DNA from: Hydrocarboniphaga daqingensis
GTDB taxonomy: Bacteria > Pseudomonadota > Gammaproteobacteria > Nevskiales > Nevskiaceae
DNA: 64,000 nt
Reading direction: 5' to 3'
Assembly (NCBI RefSeq): GCF_900129825.1
Contig: NZ_FQWZ01000003.1
Location: 426,353 to 490,352 of the forward strand
The notes under the pieces were generated by a model that had not been told where the DNA came from, made no database searches, and saw nothing but the letters and a program-made list of their open reading frames with translations. Made by a program: the position numbers and the translations under genes. Each line of letters starts with the position of its first letter. Positions within the stretch are counted from its first letter, which is position 1. This document shows positions 34,792 to 43,991 of the stretch, piece after piece.

Positions 34792-36779
34792 GCCGCGCGC
34801 CCGCCGGCTTGGGCCAAGCGTTGAGCGTGACGCCAGCAGTTGTACAAATGCACCTTGTGTCTCCAATTGATGTCGGCCAAGAACGGCTCCTCGGCCACAT
34901 AGGCATCCCAGCTATGGCCTTCGAGGTGGCGCATCGCCACCGACGGCTGCAGTAGCGTGACGTAACCAATCTGCTCGGCACGCGCACAAAAATCGGCCAC
35001 GGCGAACTCGTCTTCCAACAGATAACGGTTGTCGAATCCGCCGAGCACCTCGAACAGGCGACGCTTGACCAGCAAGCAGGCGGATGGCACCGCGTCCACG
35101 CGGCGCAGGGCCGTTGGGCGCGCTGCATTCGGATGCCCGTTGTTGACGCGCTCTAGGTCGACCATCTGCGGCCACGGCGCGACCCGCACACGGAGCAGTC
35201 CCTCGCTGTGGATCGAGCCATCTTCATAGAGCAGCTTGGGCCCGACGACGCCGCAGCGTGGCTGCCGATCAAACACGGCCAGCAGCTGCTCAAGCCAATC
35301 GGCCTGGTCGGGCAGCACGTCGGAATGCATCAGTACCAGCACGTCGCCACGCGCCACGCTCGCCGCGCTCTTGAGCTGTTCCACGAAGCCAAGGTTGTAG
35401 CCGCAGCTGTAGATGGCGAACGGCATCCCGAAACGGGCCAGCCAGTCATCGCCGCTGCCGACGATGCTCTCTTCCAGTGCGGGGTCATCGATGGCGATGA
35501 TGATTTCCGGACGCTTTTCGGCACTTATGGTGGACAGTGCCGCCAGCTGGTATCGCAGCAGATCGGCTTTGCGCCACACCGGGATGATGATCGTTGCCTT
35601 GGGGTTCTTCGGCGCGGTGCCGAACCAACGAAGGTCGCCTTGCACATCGCGCGCAATCGGCCTGAGCGGCAATGCTGTCTCAATAGCCGGGCCGAGCTGG
35701 CGCATCATGCTGTCCATGTGCATCTGTGTTTTGCCGAACATGCCCAGCAGCAGTTCGGTGTTGGGGCGCGGCTTGAGCGGCGCTGGCGGCAGCAGTGGCC
35801 ATCGGCCGATGCTGCTGCCCGACACGAAGTACAGCGCCAGGTTGCCCAGGCTTTCGGCGCTGCCGACAGGCGCCACGCAAACAAACCCGCAGTGCCGGTT
35901 GATCGGCCCCTGGTCCTTGAGCGCTTCGGCCACGTCGGCGCGCAAGGTGCGCTCCCAGGTCTGGTCGACGCGGGTCGCCTCCAGCGTGAGCTCGTCGACG
36001 AAATAAACTTCGAGCGGCGCCTTGTTCAGTGCCGCGCACCAGCCATTGATGACGACGGAGTGATCGCCGGCCGGAATGCAGTTGTCGACGTGCAGTCTGA
36101 GGCTGGTCGGCATCGGGCCCACGACGGCCGTCATGATCTCGGCGGGCAGGCTTCCAAAGTGGGTCAATAGCTGTTCGCTAGCGGCGTACCACACGCCTTG
36201 CAGCGCGCCAATTGCGTAGGCGTCGCGATTGCCGCTACCGATGGCAACCTGGATCGAAAACTCCGCTTCCCCGCACCGCAGATGCAGCGCGGCATCGGCA
36301 TCGTCGGGGACGTCGGTCGCGGGCAGGAAGCAGGCAAAACCGTAGGCGTTCGGGGCGTCGTTCGCGGCGTCCAGATACGTAGCGACATCGGGCCTTGGAT
36401 ACCGGAAAACCCACGCACTGCTGGCAACCAAGCGCCCTTCGGATTTCAGCGCAGCGTCCGTGGCGTCGCCGCTGCCGTCGGCGATCCAGCCGCTGATCAG
36501 CAGGCCAGCCGGCTTGCGGATGGCGACCAGCGAATCGGCGTAGCACTGCAACTGCGACGGCGCGGCGACTGGACCCACGGCAACCGGCAATTCTTGGCCG
36601 ATGCCCGCGTCGGAGCCGGACGCAAGGGGCTCAATGGAACTGGGCTCAACCTCGGCCGGCATCCGGCTGTCGGATTCAACCGCGGCGACATGCGCGACCG
36701 ACGGCACCGCCGCAAGATCATCCGACTTTGGAAGCAGCGACTTCAAAAACTGACCCATGACGCCCTTGTTTCCACTCAT
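34788..36779 (-). CDS. Family 2 glycosyltransferase with two N-terminal 'GW' modules (pair 1)
   Basis: The product has 663 residues. Two related beta-rich modules lie at about 80-165 ('AGLLISGWIADGSGDATDAA', then 'YGFACFLP') and 235-320 ('HSVVINGWCAALNKAPLEVY', then 'CGFVCVAP'). The GT-A domain starts near 390 ('KATIIIPVWRKADLLRYQLA') with 'VLVLMHSDVLPDQADWLEQL' (~480) and 'GGFDNRYLLEDEFAVADFCA' (~580). Related to GT2 enzymes of rhamnosyltransferase type. It is the third gene of the - strand operon, 44 bases after the GT4 of pair 2. Confidence 0.85.
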   Translation of the reverse strand: MSGNKGVMGQFLKSLLPKSDDLAAVPSVAHVAAVESDSRMPAEVEPSSIEPLASGSDAGIGQELPVAVGPVAAPSQLQCYADSLVAIRKPAGLLISGWIADGSGDATDAALKSEGRLVASSAWVFRYPRPDVATYLDAANDAPNAYGFACFLPATDVPDDADAALHLRCGEAEFSIQVAIGSGNRDAYAIGALQGVWYAASEQLLTHFGSLPAEIMTAVVGPMPTSLRLHVDNCIPAGDHSVVINGWCAALNKAPLEVYFVDELTLEATRVDQTWERTLRADVAEALKDQGPINRHCGFVCVAPVGSAESLGNLALYFVSGSSIGRWPLLPPAPLKPRPNTELLLGMFGKTQMHMDSMMRQLGPAIETALPLRPIARDVQGDLRWFGTAPKNPKATIIIPVWRKADLLRYQLAALSTISAEKRPEIIIAIDDPALEESIVGSGDDWLARFGMPFAIYSCGYNLGFVEQLKSAASVARGDVLVLMHSDVLPDQADWLEQLLAVFDRQPRCGVVGPKLLYEDGSIHSEGLLRVRVAPWPQMVDLERVNNGHPNAARPTALRRVDAVPSACLLVKRRLFEVLGGFDNRYLLEDEFAVADFCARAEQIGYVTLLQPSVAMRHLEGHSWDAYVAEEPFLADINWRHKVHLYNCWRHAQRLAQAGGRAA

Positions 36780-36823
36780 TCTTATCGTTCTCGTAACGTG
36801 ACGATTGGTCGCGTGCGGCTAGG

Positions 36824-38083
36824 TTATGCGCGCTGATGCCGGCGCGCATACAACCGATTGAGGTCGTCGGCCGTCATTTCGATCGACGGCGGCGCCTGAA
36901 TGCCGCTTTGCAGGCGGCCCCAGAGATCGGGCTCATGCAGGCAGCGCTGCAACGTCTCGGCAAGCGCCGCCGCGCTGCCTGTCTGGAAGTGAAGGCCATC
37001 GTGTCCGTGACGAACCTTTTCCGCCATGCCGCCGATGTCACCGCAGATCACCGGCTTGCTGTGCAGTCGAGCCTCTTGGATGACCAGCGGCGAGTTTTCC
37101 CACCAGATGGACGGCACGATCACCCAGTCGACGGTTGCGACCAGACGGCCAAAATCTTCGGGCGCGTAGCGGCCACGGTATTGGACGTTGCGGTGCGCCG
37201 ATTCCAGGTGTTGCTCGATACGGCTTTGAAACTCTTTTTCGAACATCTCCTGGCCACCGCCGAAGATGTCGAGGCGGGCGAGTTTCTGGTCTGCCTTGGG
37301 CAGTTGGCTAAACGCCTGCAGCAGAACCTCGAGTCCCTTGTACGGCGTGATCTGGCCGAAGAATGCGAACCTGTGGGCCGTTGCCGTCGACGCTCTGGTG
37401 CCGGATGCGTGGGGCATTGGCTGTGATGGCTGACCGTTCTCGATCACGCTGATCCGGTCGCTGGGCAAGCCCCAGGTGACGTAGCGCTCCTTCAGGAACT
37501 GGCTCGGCGCTACGAACTGATCAACGAGTGCAAAGAACGATCGAATGTATTGCCGCCGCAGGAAGTAATCCTGCGGTGATCGACCGGGCATGCAGGCATG
37601 GCATTCAGCCGGGTCTGCCTCGGCGTTGCGGCACAGGCTGCCGTTGCTCTTGAGCATCTGGCCGTTGCGATTGCAGATCGCAAGGAACTCGTGCAGCGTC
37701 AGCACGATCACCGCGTTGGGCAGGGTGTTGCGCACCACACGCAGCATTTCGATGCCGACCACGGCGTAGTGGTGAAAGTGGACGACGTCTGGTTGGATAT
37801 GCCGCAACAGCTCGGCGAAGTCCTGCGTCAGATGCGACAGATTGTTGGCCGAGAAGAGAAAGTAATCGGTGCCGCCGGCAAATAGCATCTCGCGCTCGCG
37901 CGGTCGTGCCGAGAACGGCGTGCCGGTGTGCTGCAGGCCGGCAATTCCGTTGGCAGCCAGAAGCCATGCTTCGCAGTCGTCGCGACGATTCAGTTCTTGA
38001 AACAGCGTGTAGGCCGCGATTTCGGCCCCGCCCTTGGAAAAATCGGGGTGGCCGTGCGCAACCACCAGCACTTTGCGCTTCAT
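36824..38083 (-). CDS. Family 4 glycosyltransferase (pair 2)
   Basis: The 419-residue enzyme is paralogous to 33505-34791: 'VLVVAHGHPDFSKGGAEIAA', 'VVHFHHYAVVGIEMLRVV', 'SDRISVIENGQPSQ', 'FAFFGQITPYKGLEVLLQAF', 'SIWWENSPLVIQE' (E-x7-E) and 'KPVICGDIGGMAEKVRHGHD'. The Cys cluster is 'AICNRNGQM', 'LCRNAEADPAECHAC'. The ATG at 38083 overlaps the upstream GT2 stop by four bases (ATGA), exactly as in pair 1. A longer frame from 38254 would run through the coding part of that gene and is rejected. Confidence 0.88.
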   Translation of the reverse strand: MKRKVLVVAHGHPDFSKGGAEIAAYTLFQELNRRDDCEAWLLAANGIAGLQHTGTPFSARPREREMLFAGGTDYFLFSANNLSHLTQDFAELLRHIQPDVVHFHHYAVVGIEMLRVVRNTLPNAVIVLTLHEFLAICNRNGQMLKSNGSLCRNAEADPAECHACMPGRSPQDYFLRRQYIRSFFALVDQFVAPSQFLKERYVTWGLPSDRISVIENGQPSQPMPHASGTRASTATAHRFAFFGQITPYKGLEVLLQAFSQLPKADQKLARLDIFGGGQEMFEKEFQSRIEQHLESAHRNVQYRGRYAPEDFGRLVATVDWVIVPSIWWENSPLVIQEARLHSKPVICGDIGGMAEKVRHGHDGLHFQTGSAAALAETLQRCLHEPDLWGRLQSGIQAPPSIEMTADDLNRLYARRHQRA

Positions 38084-39882
38084 TTTGATGTCACGGCGTT
38101 GGCGGGAAGCCGTTTGGAGTGTCGCCAACAGTTGTATAGCGTCACTTTGTGCTTCCAGCTGTCTCCGGCTAACGATTGTGACTGGCGTTCCAAGTGATAC
38201 ATCGGCACGTCCGCGCAGTAGATCTTGTGGCCCTTGGCGCTGGCCCGGAAGCACATATCGCTGTCTTCGAAATCGCCCAGGATGAATCCTTCATCAAGGC
38301 CGCCGAGTTCCTGGTAAAGCTTGCGATGGATCGTCATGCAAGCGGCGGTGACCCCCGATACCTGCCGGGACTGGCCCGTACTGACGTAGCTGAGTCCTTT
38401 GCCAGGGTGGATGTTGACGGGCAGGCCTGCCCAACGGGCCAAGCGTCGCAGCTGAAGTCCGGCGTGCTGCAGCGACCCATCTTCATAGAGCAGTGTCGTG
38501 CCGACAATGCCGGCCTCCGGTAGGCTCGCCAGTTGTTCCGCCAGCGCAGGAGCCCAGCCGGGTTTCACCGGCATCACATCCGAATTGAGCAGGATCAGCA
38601 CTCTGCCGCGCGCGATTCGCGCTGCGACATTGTTGGCGCCAGCAAATCCAAGGTTCTCGTTGTAGCTGATCACCGAAAACGGCAGCCGGAAAAGACCGGA
38701 AAGTTCTTCTGCCAACTGCAGTGCCGGAGTGGTGATGTTGGGGTCGTCGATCACATAGATCAGTTCGACTCGCTCCATTGCCGGATCATCGGCAAAAACG
38801 GCCAACTGATGGCGCATGAAATCGTAGCGGCCGTACAACGGTACGATGACACTGATATCGGGTGCCGCTGGCGCCGAACCAAAATCCTGACGGGCTAGAC
38901 GGGGTTCTGACCGCGTGCGGTGGCGCCAGATGGCGTCAATCGCCGGGCCCACATGGCTTTCTAGGATGTCACCAAGCCTGGGCTGGCTTTCGGTGAACAG
39001 ACGCAGCACATGCTGCACGGAGGCCATCGGCCCCAACGCTGGCGACGGTTTGATGTCCTGCCTGGCGATGCGTCCATCTTTCAGTACAGCCAGGGCATAG
39101 AGATGATCCGTCACACCGGTATCCGAGGTGCCGCTGCAGGGCAGCCACGCAATGAAGCCCGGGTCTTGGCCGACCGTCAGGGTTCCGACATGGCGCTCGC
39201 TGACATCGGCCCGCGGCGTTCGAGCCCAATGGGTGGCCAGGTCGCCCAACACCCGCCCGGTGCGGCTGCAGCTTAGATACAAGTGGCGCAGTTCGCGGTC
39301 GGGGTCGACCGCCCAGCCGTTGACCAGCAATCCCTCGTTGCCAGTGCTGATCGCGGGCTCGACGAAGAACTGAAACTTACCGAAGCGGTCGCCGATCGGC
39401 GTCGCCATCAGTCTCAGCAGTGGCATCAGGCCAACCGGATCGTGTGCCCGGATCAGCGCCGGTCCGATCAAAGGCCATTGCGCTCGAAGCCCGTTTGCAA
39501 AGTCGGTTTGGGCCGGGTCCGCCAATTCCGCCTTTGCAGTCGCCGGCGATTCAGATGTTTGAAACTGAAGTTCGATCGCGCTCTTTGGCGGTAGCCCGTG
39601 GACCGGCACACGGACAACAAAACCGAGCAACGGTCGATTACCGCGTTCGATCCCAAAGTGGTCCGCGACGTCCTGTCGCCAATAGCGGACGATCAGGTCG
39701 GCATCACCGCGAGTCGTGCCCGCCGTCACCGTGGTCGACTTGATGTCGGCGGCAAGGACCCAACCGACGATCCACAAGCCGTCCGCCAAGGAAACCGCCG
39801 CATCGATACAGCACGGGGCGACGCCCGCGCTAGGCATCAGCGCCGCCAAGGCGCCTGATTTGCGGTTCCAGTTCAGTTTCAA
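38080..39882 (-). CDS. Family 2 glycosyltransferase with two N-terminal 'GW' modules (pair 2)
   Basis: The product has 600 residues. Modules lie at about 24-100 ('ADGLWIVGWVLAADIKSTTV', ending 'LLGFVVRVPV') and 180-255 ('GLLVNGWAVDPDRELRHLYL', ending 'PGFIAWLP'). The GT-A domain starts near 335 with 'DISVIVPLYGRYDFMRHQLA', and has 'VLILLNSDVMPVKPGWAPAL' and 'GFILGDFEDSDMCFRASAKG', the last containing the acceptor-site acidic motif. It is the promoter-proximal gene of the six-gene - strand operon. Upstream is a 228-base gap before the divergent GT2 gene. Confidence 0.86.
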   Translation of the reverse strand: MKLNWNRKSGALAALMPSAGVAPCCIDAAVSLADGLWIVGWVLAADIKSTTVTAGTTRGDADLIVRYWRQDVADHFGIERGNRPLLGFVVRVPVHGLPPKSAIELQFQTSESPATAKAELADPAQTDFANGLRAQWPLIGPALIRAHDPVGLMPLLRLMATPIGDRFGKFQFFVEPAISTGNEGLLVNGWAVDPDRELRHLYLSCSRTGRVLGDLATHWARTPRADVSERHVGTLTVGQDPGFIAWLPCSGTSDTGVTDHLYALAVLKDGRIARQDIKPSPALGPMASVQHVLRLFTESQPRLGDILESHVGPAIDAIWRHRTRSEPRLARQDFGSAPAAPDISVIVPLYGRYDFMRHQLAVFADDPAMERVELIYVIDDPNITTPALQLAEELSGLFRLPFSVISYNENLGFAGANNVAARIARGRVLILLNSDVMPVKPGWAPALAEQLASLPEAGIVGTTLLYEDGSLQHAGLQLRRLARWAGLPVNIHPGKGLSYVSTGQSRQVSGVTAACMTIHRKLYQELGGLDEGFILGDFEDSDMCFRASAKGHKIYCADVPMYHLERQSQSLAGDSWKHKVTLYNCWRHSKRLPANAVTSK

Positions 39883-40110
39883 GCTCGGCTGCCCGTCGTC
39901 GTTCGGCGATGTGTCTTGCTGTTAGCGCACTGTGGTGTCCACACGCCTGGGGACCGACCCTTTCGGCAAAACACGCTGGCGCGATTGCGGCGCCCGATCC
40001 TTGAATACAGTGTCAAAGTTTGTAGATCAAAGCAACCAATGTGCCTGCTATACAGGCATTTAGCTAAGCGCGCAGGTTGCCGCCGCACGGACACCAAGCT
40101 AAGGTGTGGC

Positions 40111-41043
40111 ATGGTCGGGACCAACCTGCCGCGGTGCTGTCAGATGCAAGGCCAGTACGGCGGCTCGAAGGGTTTTGTTGATTCTCGCCAGGCTCGGCCC
40201 GTTATTGAGGCTGCTACTGGCGAGTCTTCGCGGGCATTCAATAAGAATAACAGTGTGTTCTTGGAGCAGTTAAGGCTGCGCAGCGTCGATTGGACGCTGT
40301 CGGTCATCAGCCATGGTCACGGCGCGAGCGTAAATCGCTTGCTCGGTGATCTGCGCTCGATACTAGACCCGTCCAAGTTCGAGTTGATCATCACTATCAA
40401 TTGCCCCGAACCGGTGGCGGTCGATCCAACGCTGTGGCCCGGTGCGATCGAAATCGTGCGCAACGAGCGGCCCCAAGGTTTCGCGCGCAATCACAACGTT
40501 GCCTTGTCGAACGCACGAGGCCGATTCGTCGCCGTTCTGGACCCCGATCTGCGGCTGAACCAGAACCCGTTCCCGTCGCTGACCGAGTTCCTTCAGTCCA
40601 GGCCTCACTCCTTAGCCGCCCCCCACGTCTTGGACAGCGATGGCAACGCTCAGGACAACATGCGGCGACTGCTGACGCCTGCCGCTCTCTGGCGGCGTTA
40701 CGGACTCCGGAAGCGAAAAGCCGACTACGGACAGGTGGCTGCCAGTGCCCGAGTCGACTGGATAGCGGGGTTGTTTATGGCCACGTCCCGGGACTACTTC
40801 GAGCGCCACCAGGGTTTTGATGAATCGTTTCACCTGTATTGCGAAGACACCGAACTCTGTCTGCGCTACTGGATCGCGGGCGGTGAGGTGTGGTCGCTGC
40901 CGCTAGAGGGCGTCGTCCACAATGCGCGCCGGCGCACGCTGATCGAGTTGCGCCACTTCATCTGGCATTGCCAGAGCATCCTCCGTCTGTGGTCTTCTCG
41001 GACTTTCTGGCGCTACCTGTCGCGTTACAAGTCGACCCGATAG
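40111..41043 (+). CDS. Family 2 glycosyltransferase
   Basis: The product has 310 residues from ATG 40111 (AAGGTG upstream; TTG and ATG starts to 40144 are also possible). The GT-A core opens with 'WTLSVISHGHGASVNRLLGD', then 'PQGFARNHNVALSNARGRFV', 'VLDPDLRLNQNPFPSL' (D-x-D) and 'FHLYCEDTELCLRYWIAGG'. This pattern is typical of rhamnosyltransferase-like GT2 enzymes of O-antigen loci. It lies at the right end of the glycan locus, divergent from the six-gene operon and followed by the housekeeping miaB group after 69 bases. Confidence 0.8.
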   Translation: MVGTNLPRCCQMQGQYGGSKGFVDSRQARPVIEAATGESSRAFNKNNSVFLEQLRLRSVDWTLSVISHGHGASVNRLLGDLRSILDPSKFELIITINCPEPVAVDPTLWPGAIEIVRNERPQGFARNHNVALSNARGRFVAVLDPDLRLNQNPFPSLTEFLQSRPHSLAAPHVLDSDGNAQDNMRRLLTPAALWRRYGLRKRKADYGQVAASARVDWIAGLFMATSRDYFERHQGFDESFHLYCEDTELCLRYWIAGGEVWSLPLEGVVHNARRRTLIELRHFIWHCQSILRLWSSRTFWRYLSRYKSTR

Positions 41044-41077
41044 CCGTCCGTACTCCGGTTTGGGCTGGGAGGCTCGC

Positions 41078-41083
41078 TATACT
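41078..41083 (+). promoter_or_regulatory. Probable -10 box of the miaB operon
   Basis: TATACT matches the sigma-70 -10 box in five of six positions. It lies 29 bases before the miaB ATG, with no good TTGACA-like -35. A G-rich stretch precedes it, so an activator may be needed. Confidence 0.4.
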
Positions 41084-41112
41084 CACGTCCCCGCGCCCTA
41101 TTGTTGCCTTCG

Positions 41113-42441
41113 ATGAACCCCAAGCTGTACCTGCTGACCTACGGCTGCCAGATGAACGAGTACGACTCGTCCAAGATGGCCGACGTTCTGGGGAAATCCC
41201 ACGGCTTTGAGCGCACGTTGGTGCCTGAAGAGGCCGATGTGCTGCTGATCAACACCTGCTCGGTGCGCGAAAAGGCGCAGGAGAAAGTGTTTTCGGAGCT
41301 GGGCCGCTGGCGCGAGTGGAAGCAGGCACGGCCGGGGCGGGTGATTGGCGTCGGCGGTTGTGTCGCCAGCCAAGAGGGCGAGCAGATTTCGGCGCGCGCA
41401 CCGCACGTCGATCTCGTGTTCGGCCCGCAAACCTTGCACCGCCTGCCCGAGTTGCTGGATCAGAACCGGCGCACCGCGCGGCCGGCAGTCGATATCAGCT
41501 TCCCCGAGATCGAGAAGTTCGACCGTTTGCCGGAACCGCGCGCCGAAGGGCCGACTGCGTTTGTGTCGATCATGGAGGGCTGCTCAAAGTACTGCACGTT
41601 CTGCATCGTGCCGTACACGCGCGGCCCGGAAGTCAGTCGCCCGCTTGACGGGGTGCTGGTCGAGATCGCGCAGCTGGCCGAGCAGGGCGTTCGCGAAGTC
41701 ACGCTGCTGGGCCAGAACGTCAATGCCTATCGAGGCCCGATGGGCAATAACAGCGGCGAGTTCTGCGACCTGGCGCTGCTGATCGGCTACGTCGCTCGGA
41801 TACCGGGCATCGAGCGTATCCGCTACACCACCTCACATCCGGCCGAGTTCACCGACGCGCTGATCGACGCGTTCGGTGACGAGCCCAAGCTCGCCAGCTA
41901 TCTGCATTTGCCAGTGCAGTCGGGCAGCGACCGCATTCTGGGCATGATGAAGCGCGGCTATACGCGGGCTCAGTTCGTCGACAAGATCCGCCGCGTCAAG
42001 GCGGCGCGGCCCGGCTTGTCGCTGTCGACCGACTTCATCGTCGGCTTCCCGTCCGAAAGCGAGGACGATTTTGCGCGGACACTCGATCTGATCGACGAAT
42101 GCGAGTTCGACTCGGCGTATTCGTTCGTCTACAGCGCGCGCCCTGGAACGCCGGCCGCGAATCTCCGCGACTTGGTGCCACCAGAACTCAAGCAGCAACG
42201 TCTGCAGCAGCTGCAGGCGCGCATCCGCGTCCACGATGATGCGTTCAAGCAGCGCCTGGTCGGTACGGTGCAGTCGGTGCTGGTCGAACGCCCGTCGCGT
42301 CGTGGTGGTGGCCAGATGACCGGCAAGACCTCGTCCAACCGCAGCGTCAATTTCGACGCACCGCCGGGCTTGGCCGGGCAATTCGTCGACGTGTCGATCA
42401 CGGAAATGACGACCAACTCGCTGCGCGGGGTGCGGGTCTGA
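41113..42441 (+). CDS. miaB: tRNA-2-methylthio-N6-dimethylallyladenosine synthase MiaB
   Basis: The 442-residue enzyme is a radical SAM methylthiotransferase that adds the 2-methylthio group to i6A37 of tRNAs reading UNN codons. The N-terminal UPF0004 domain supplies its three cluster Cys in '[18 protein letters not shown]', 'NTCSVREKA' and '[10 protein letters not shown]'. The radical SAM triad C-x3-C-x2-C is in '[15 protein letters not shown]' (Cys157, 161, 164, the same numbers as in the E. coli enzyme). A TRAM domain follows ('[20 protein letters not shown]'). The ATG at 41113 is preferred over a TTG at 41101. The stop overlaps the next start by one base. Confidence 0.97.
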   Translation: MNPKLYLLTYGCQMNEYDSSKMADVLGKSHGFERTLVPEEADVLLINTCSVREKAQEKVFSELGRWREWKQARPGRVIGVGGCVASQEGEQISARAPHVDLVFGPQTLHRLPELLDQNRRTARPAVDISFPEIEKFDRLPEPRAEGPTAFVSIMEGCSKYCTFCIVPYTRGPEVSRPLDGVLVEIAQLAEQGVREVTLLGQNVNAYRGPMGNNSGEFCDLALLIGYVARIPGIERIRYTTSHPAEFTDALIDAFGDEPKLASYLHLPVQSGSDRILGMMKRGYTRAQFVDKIRRVKAARPGLSLSTDFIVGFPSESEDDFARTLDLIDECEFDSAYSFVYSARPGTPAANLRDLVPPELKQQRLQQLQARIRVHDDAFKQRLVGTVQSVLVERPSRRGGGQMTGKTSSNRSVNFDAPPGLAGQFVDVSITEMTTNSLRGVRV

Positions 42442-43442
42442 TGGCCGCGCCAGCGCAGCATGTGATCGATCTGGTTTTGGAGCCCGACGAGGGCAACCGC
42501 ATCGCCAATTTGAGCGGGCCGTTCGACGCGCATCTGCGCCAGATCGAATTACGGCTGGGTATCGAAGTACGCAATCGCGGCAACCACTTCCGGCTGGTGG
42601 GGCGTCGCGACGAAACCGAGCGCGCCGAGGCGGTGCTGCACAACTTGTTCCGTCAGACCGAAGACGGCTTGGTGACGACCGAGCAGGTCCATCTGGCGCT
42701 GCTCGAAGAGGGCGCCGATCACCGTGGCGGTGTCGACCGCGACGATTCGCCGCTGGCTCAGGACGAGGTCGCGGTCCGCACCAAGCGCGGCGTCGTTCGC
42801 GGTCGCGGCCTGCATCAGAAACAGTATCTGCAAGCGATCGCCTCGCATGACCTGAGCTTCGGCATCGGGCCGGCCGGCACCGGCAAGACCTATCTGGCCG
42901 TGGCCAGCGCCGTGCATGCGCTGGAGCGAGATCGGGTGCGGCGCATCATCCTGACCCGGCCGGCGGTGGAGGCGGGCGAGAAGCTCGGCTTCCTCCCTGG
43001 CGACATGACGCAGAAGGTCGACCCGTACCTGCGGCCGCTATACGACGCGCTGTACGAGATGCTGGGCTTCGACCGTGTCGCCAAGCTGATCGAGCGGTCG
43101 GTGATCGAAGTCGCGCCGCTGGCGTTCATGCGAGGCCGCACGCTCAACGAGAGCTTCATCATTCTCGACGAGGCGCAGAACACCACGGTCGAGCAGATGA
43201 AGATGTTCCTGACGCGCATTGGCTTCGGGTCCTGCGCGGTCGTTACTGGCGACGTGACGCAGATCGACTTGCCGCGCGCTGACAAGAGTGGGCTCAAGCA
43301 CGCGATGCGCGTGCTCGACGGCGTACCCAAGATCAGCTTTACGCACTTTCGCAAGGAAGACGTCGTGCGCCACCCGCTGGTGCAGGCCATTGTCGCCGCC
43401 TACGAAACCTTCGATGCGGCCCAGCCTGCAAGCGAAGGCTGA
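42441..43442 (+). CDS. ybeZ: PhoH-like ATPase YbeZ
   Basis: The 333-residue protein has an N-terminal KH-like part, Walker A 'GPAGTGKTYLAVASAVHAL' at about 143-161, Walker B 'FIILDEAQNTTVEQMKMFL', and sensor residues in 'VVTGDVTQIDLP'. YbeZ interacts with the YbeY endonuclease in rRNA maturation and stress response. The start ATG shares the last base of the miaB stop (TGATG), so it is translationally coupled. Length and order miaB-ybeZ-ybeY-corC are the standard proteobacterial arrangement. Confidence 0.95.
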   Translation: MAAPAQHVIDLVLEPDEGNRIANLSGPFDAHLRQIELRLGIEVRNRGNHFRLVGRRDETERAEAVLHNLFRQTEDGLVTTEQVHLALLEEGADHRGGVDRDDSPLAQDEVAVRTKRGVVRGRGLHQKQYLQAIASHDLSFGIGPAGTGKTYLAVASAVHALERDRVRRIILTRPAVEAGEKLGFLPGDMTQKVDPYLRPLYDALYEMLGFDRVAKLIERSVIEVAPLAFMRGRTLNESFIILDEAQNTTVEQMKMFLTRIGFGSCAVVTGDVTQIDLPRADKSGLKHAMRVLDGVPKISFTHFRKEDVVRHPLVQAIVAAYETFDAAQPASEG

Positions 43443-43505
43443 CCGCTTGGGGCCGTCGGCTGCGGCCGTGCCCCTAGCCTGGTTCTACCCGCATCCACCC
43501 ACTGC

Positions 43506-43964
43506 ATGAATGACATCCTGATACAGCGCTGCGTGCCGCCTGCGGGTATTCCGTCGGCAACGACGCTGCGTACGTGGGCCACGGCGGCGCTTGGCGACAA
43601 GACCGGCGAATTGGCGATCCGCATCGTCGACGCCGTTGAAAGTCAGGACCTCAACTTTCGTTACCGGCACAAGAACAAGCCGACCAACGTTTTGTCGTTC
43701 CCCTATGACGGTGAGACCTTCGGCGTGCCGATGTGGGGCGACATCGTGATCTGCGCGGCCGTTGTCGAGGCCGAAGCTCGAGAGCAGGGCAAGCCCCTGA
43801 GGGCGCATTGGGCGCACATGGTCGTCCATGGCTGCCTGCATCTCTTAGGGTACGATCACCAAACCGATGCCGAGGCCGAGGTTATGGAGCGCCATGAGCG
43901 CTCGATCCTGGCCGGCCTCGGTTTCCCCGATCCTTATGAGGTCGACCACGGTGACGCCGCCTAA
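43506..43964 (+). CDS. ybeY: Endoribonuclease YbeY
   Basis: The 152-residue zinc-dependent endoribonuclease has '[20 protein letters not shown]', with H-x3-H-x5-H for zinc. '[16 protein letters not shown]' is the substrate groove strand. It acts in 16S rRNA 3' end maturation and ribosome quality control. The upstream gap of 63 bases from ybeZ has no separate promoter that I can identify. Confidence 0.95.
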   Translation: MNDILIQRCVPPAGIPSATTLRTWATAALGDKTGELAIRIVDAVESQDLNFRYRHKNKPTNVLSFPYDGETFGVPMWGDIVICAAVVEAEAREQGKPLRAHWAHMVVHGCLHLLGYDHQTDAEAEVMERHERSILAGLGFPDPYEVDHGDAA

Positions 43965-43991
43965 GGCGCGCCGCCGCAGACCAATCGAAAA

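Noticed and set aside
35208-36170. A 320-residue + strand frame opposite the GT2 gene
   Set aside because: It is antisense to conserved modules of the GT2 protein and has no recognisable family.
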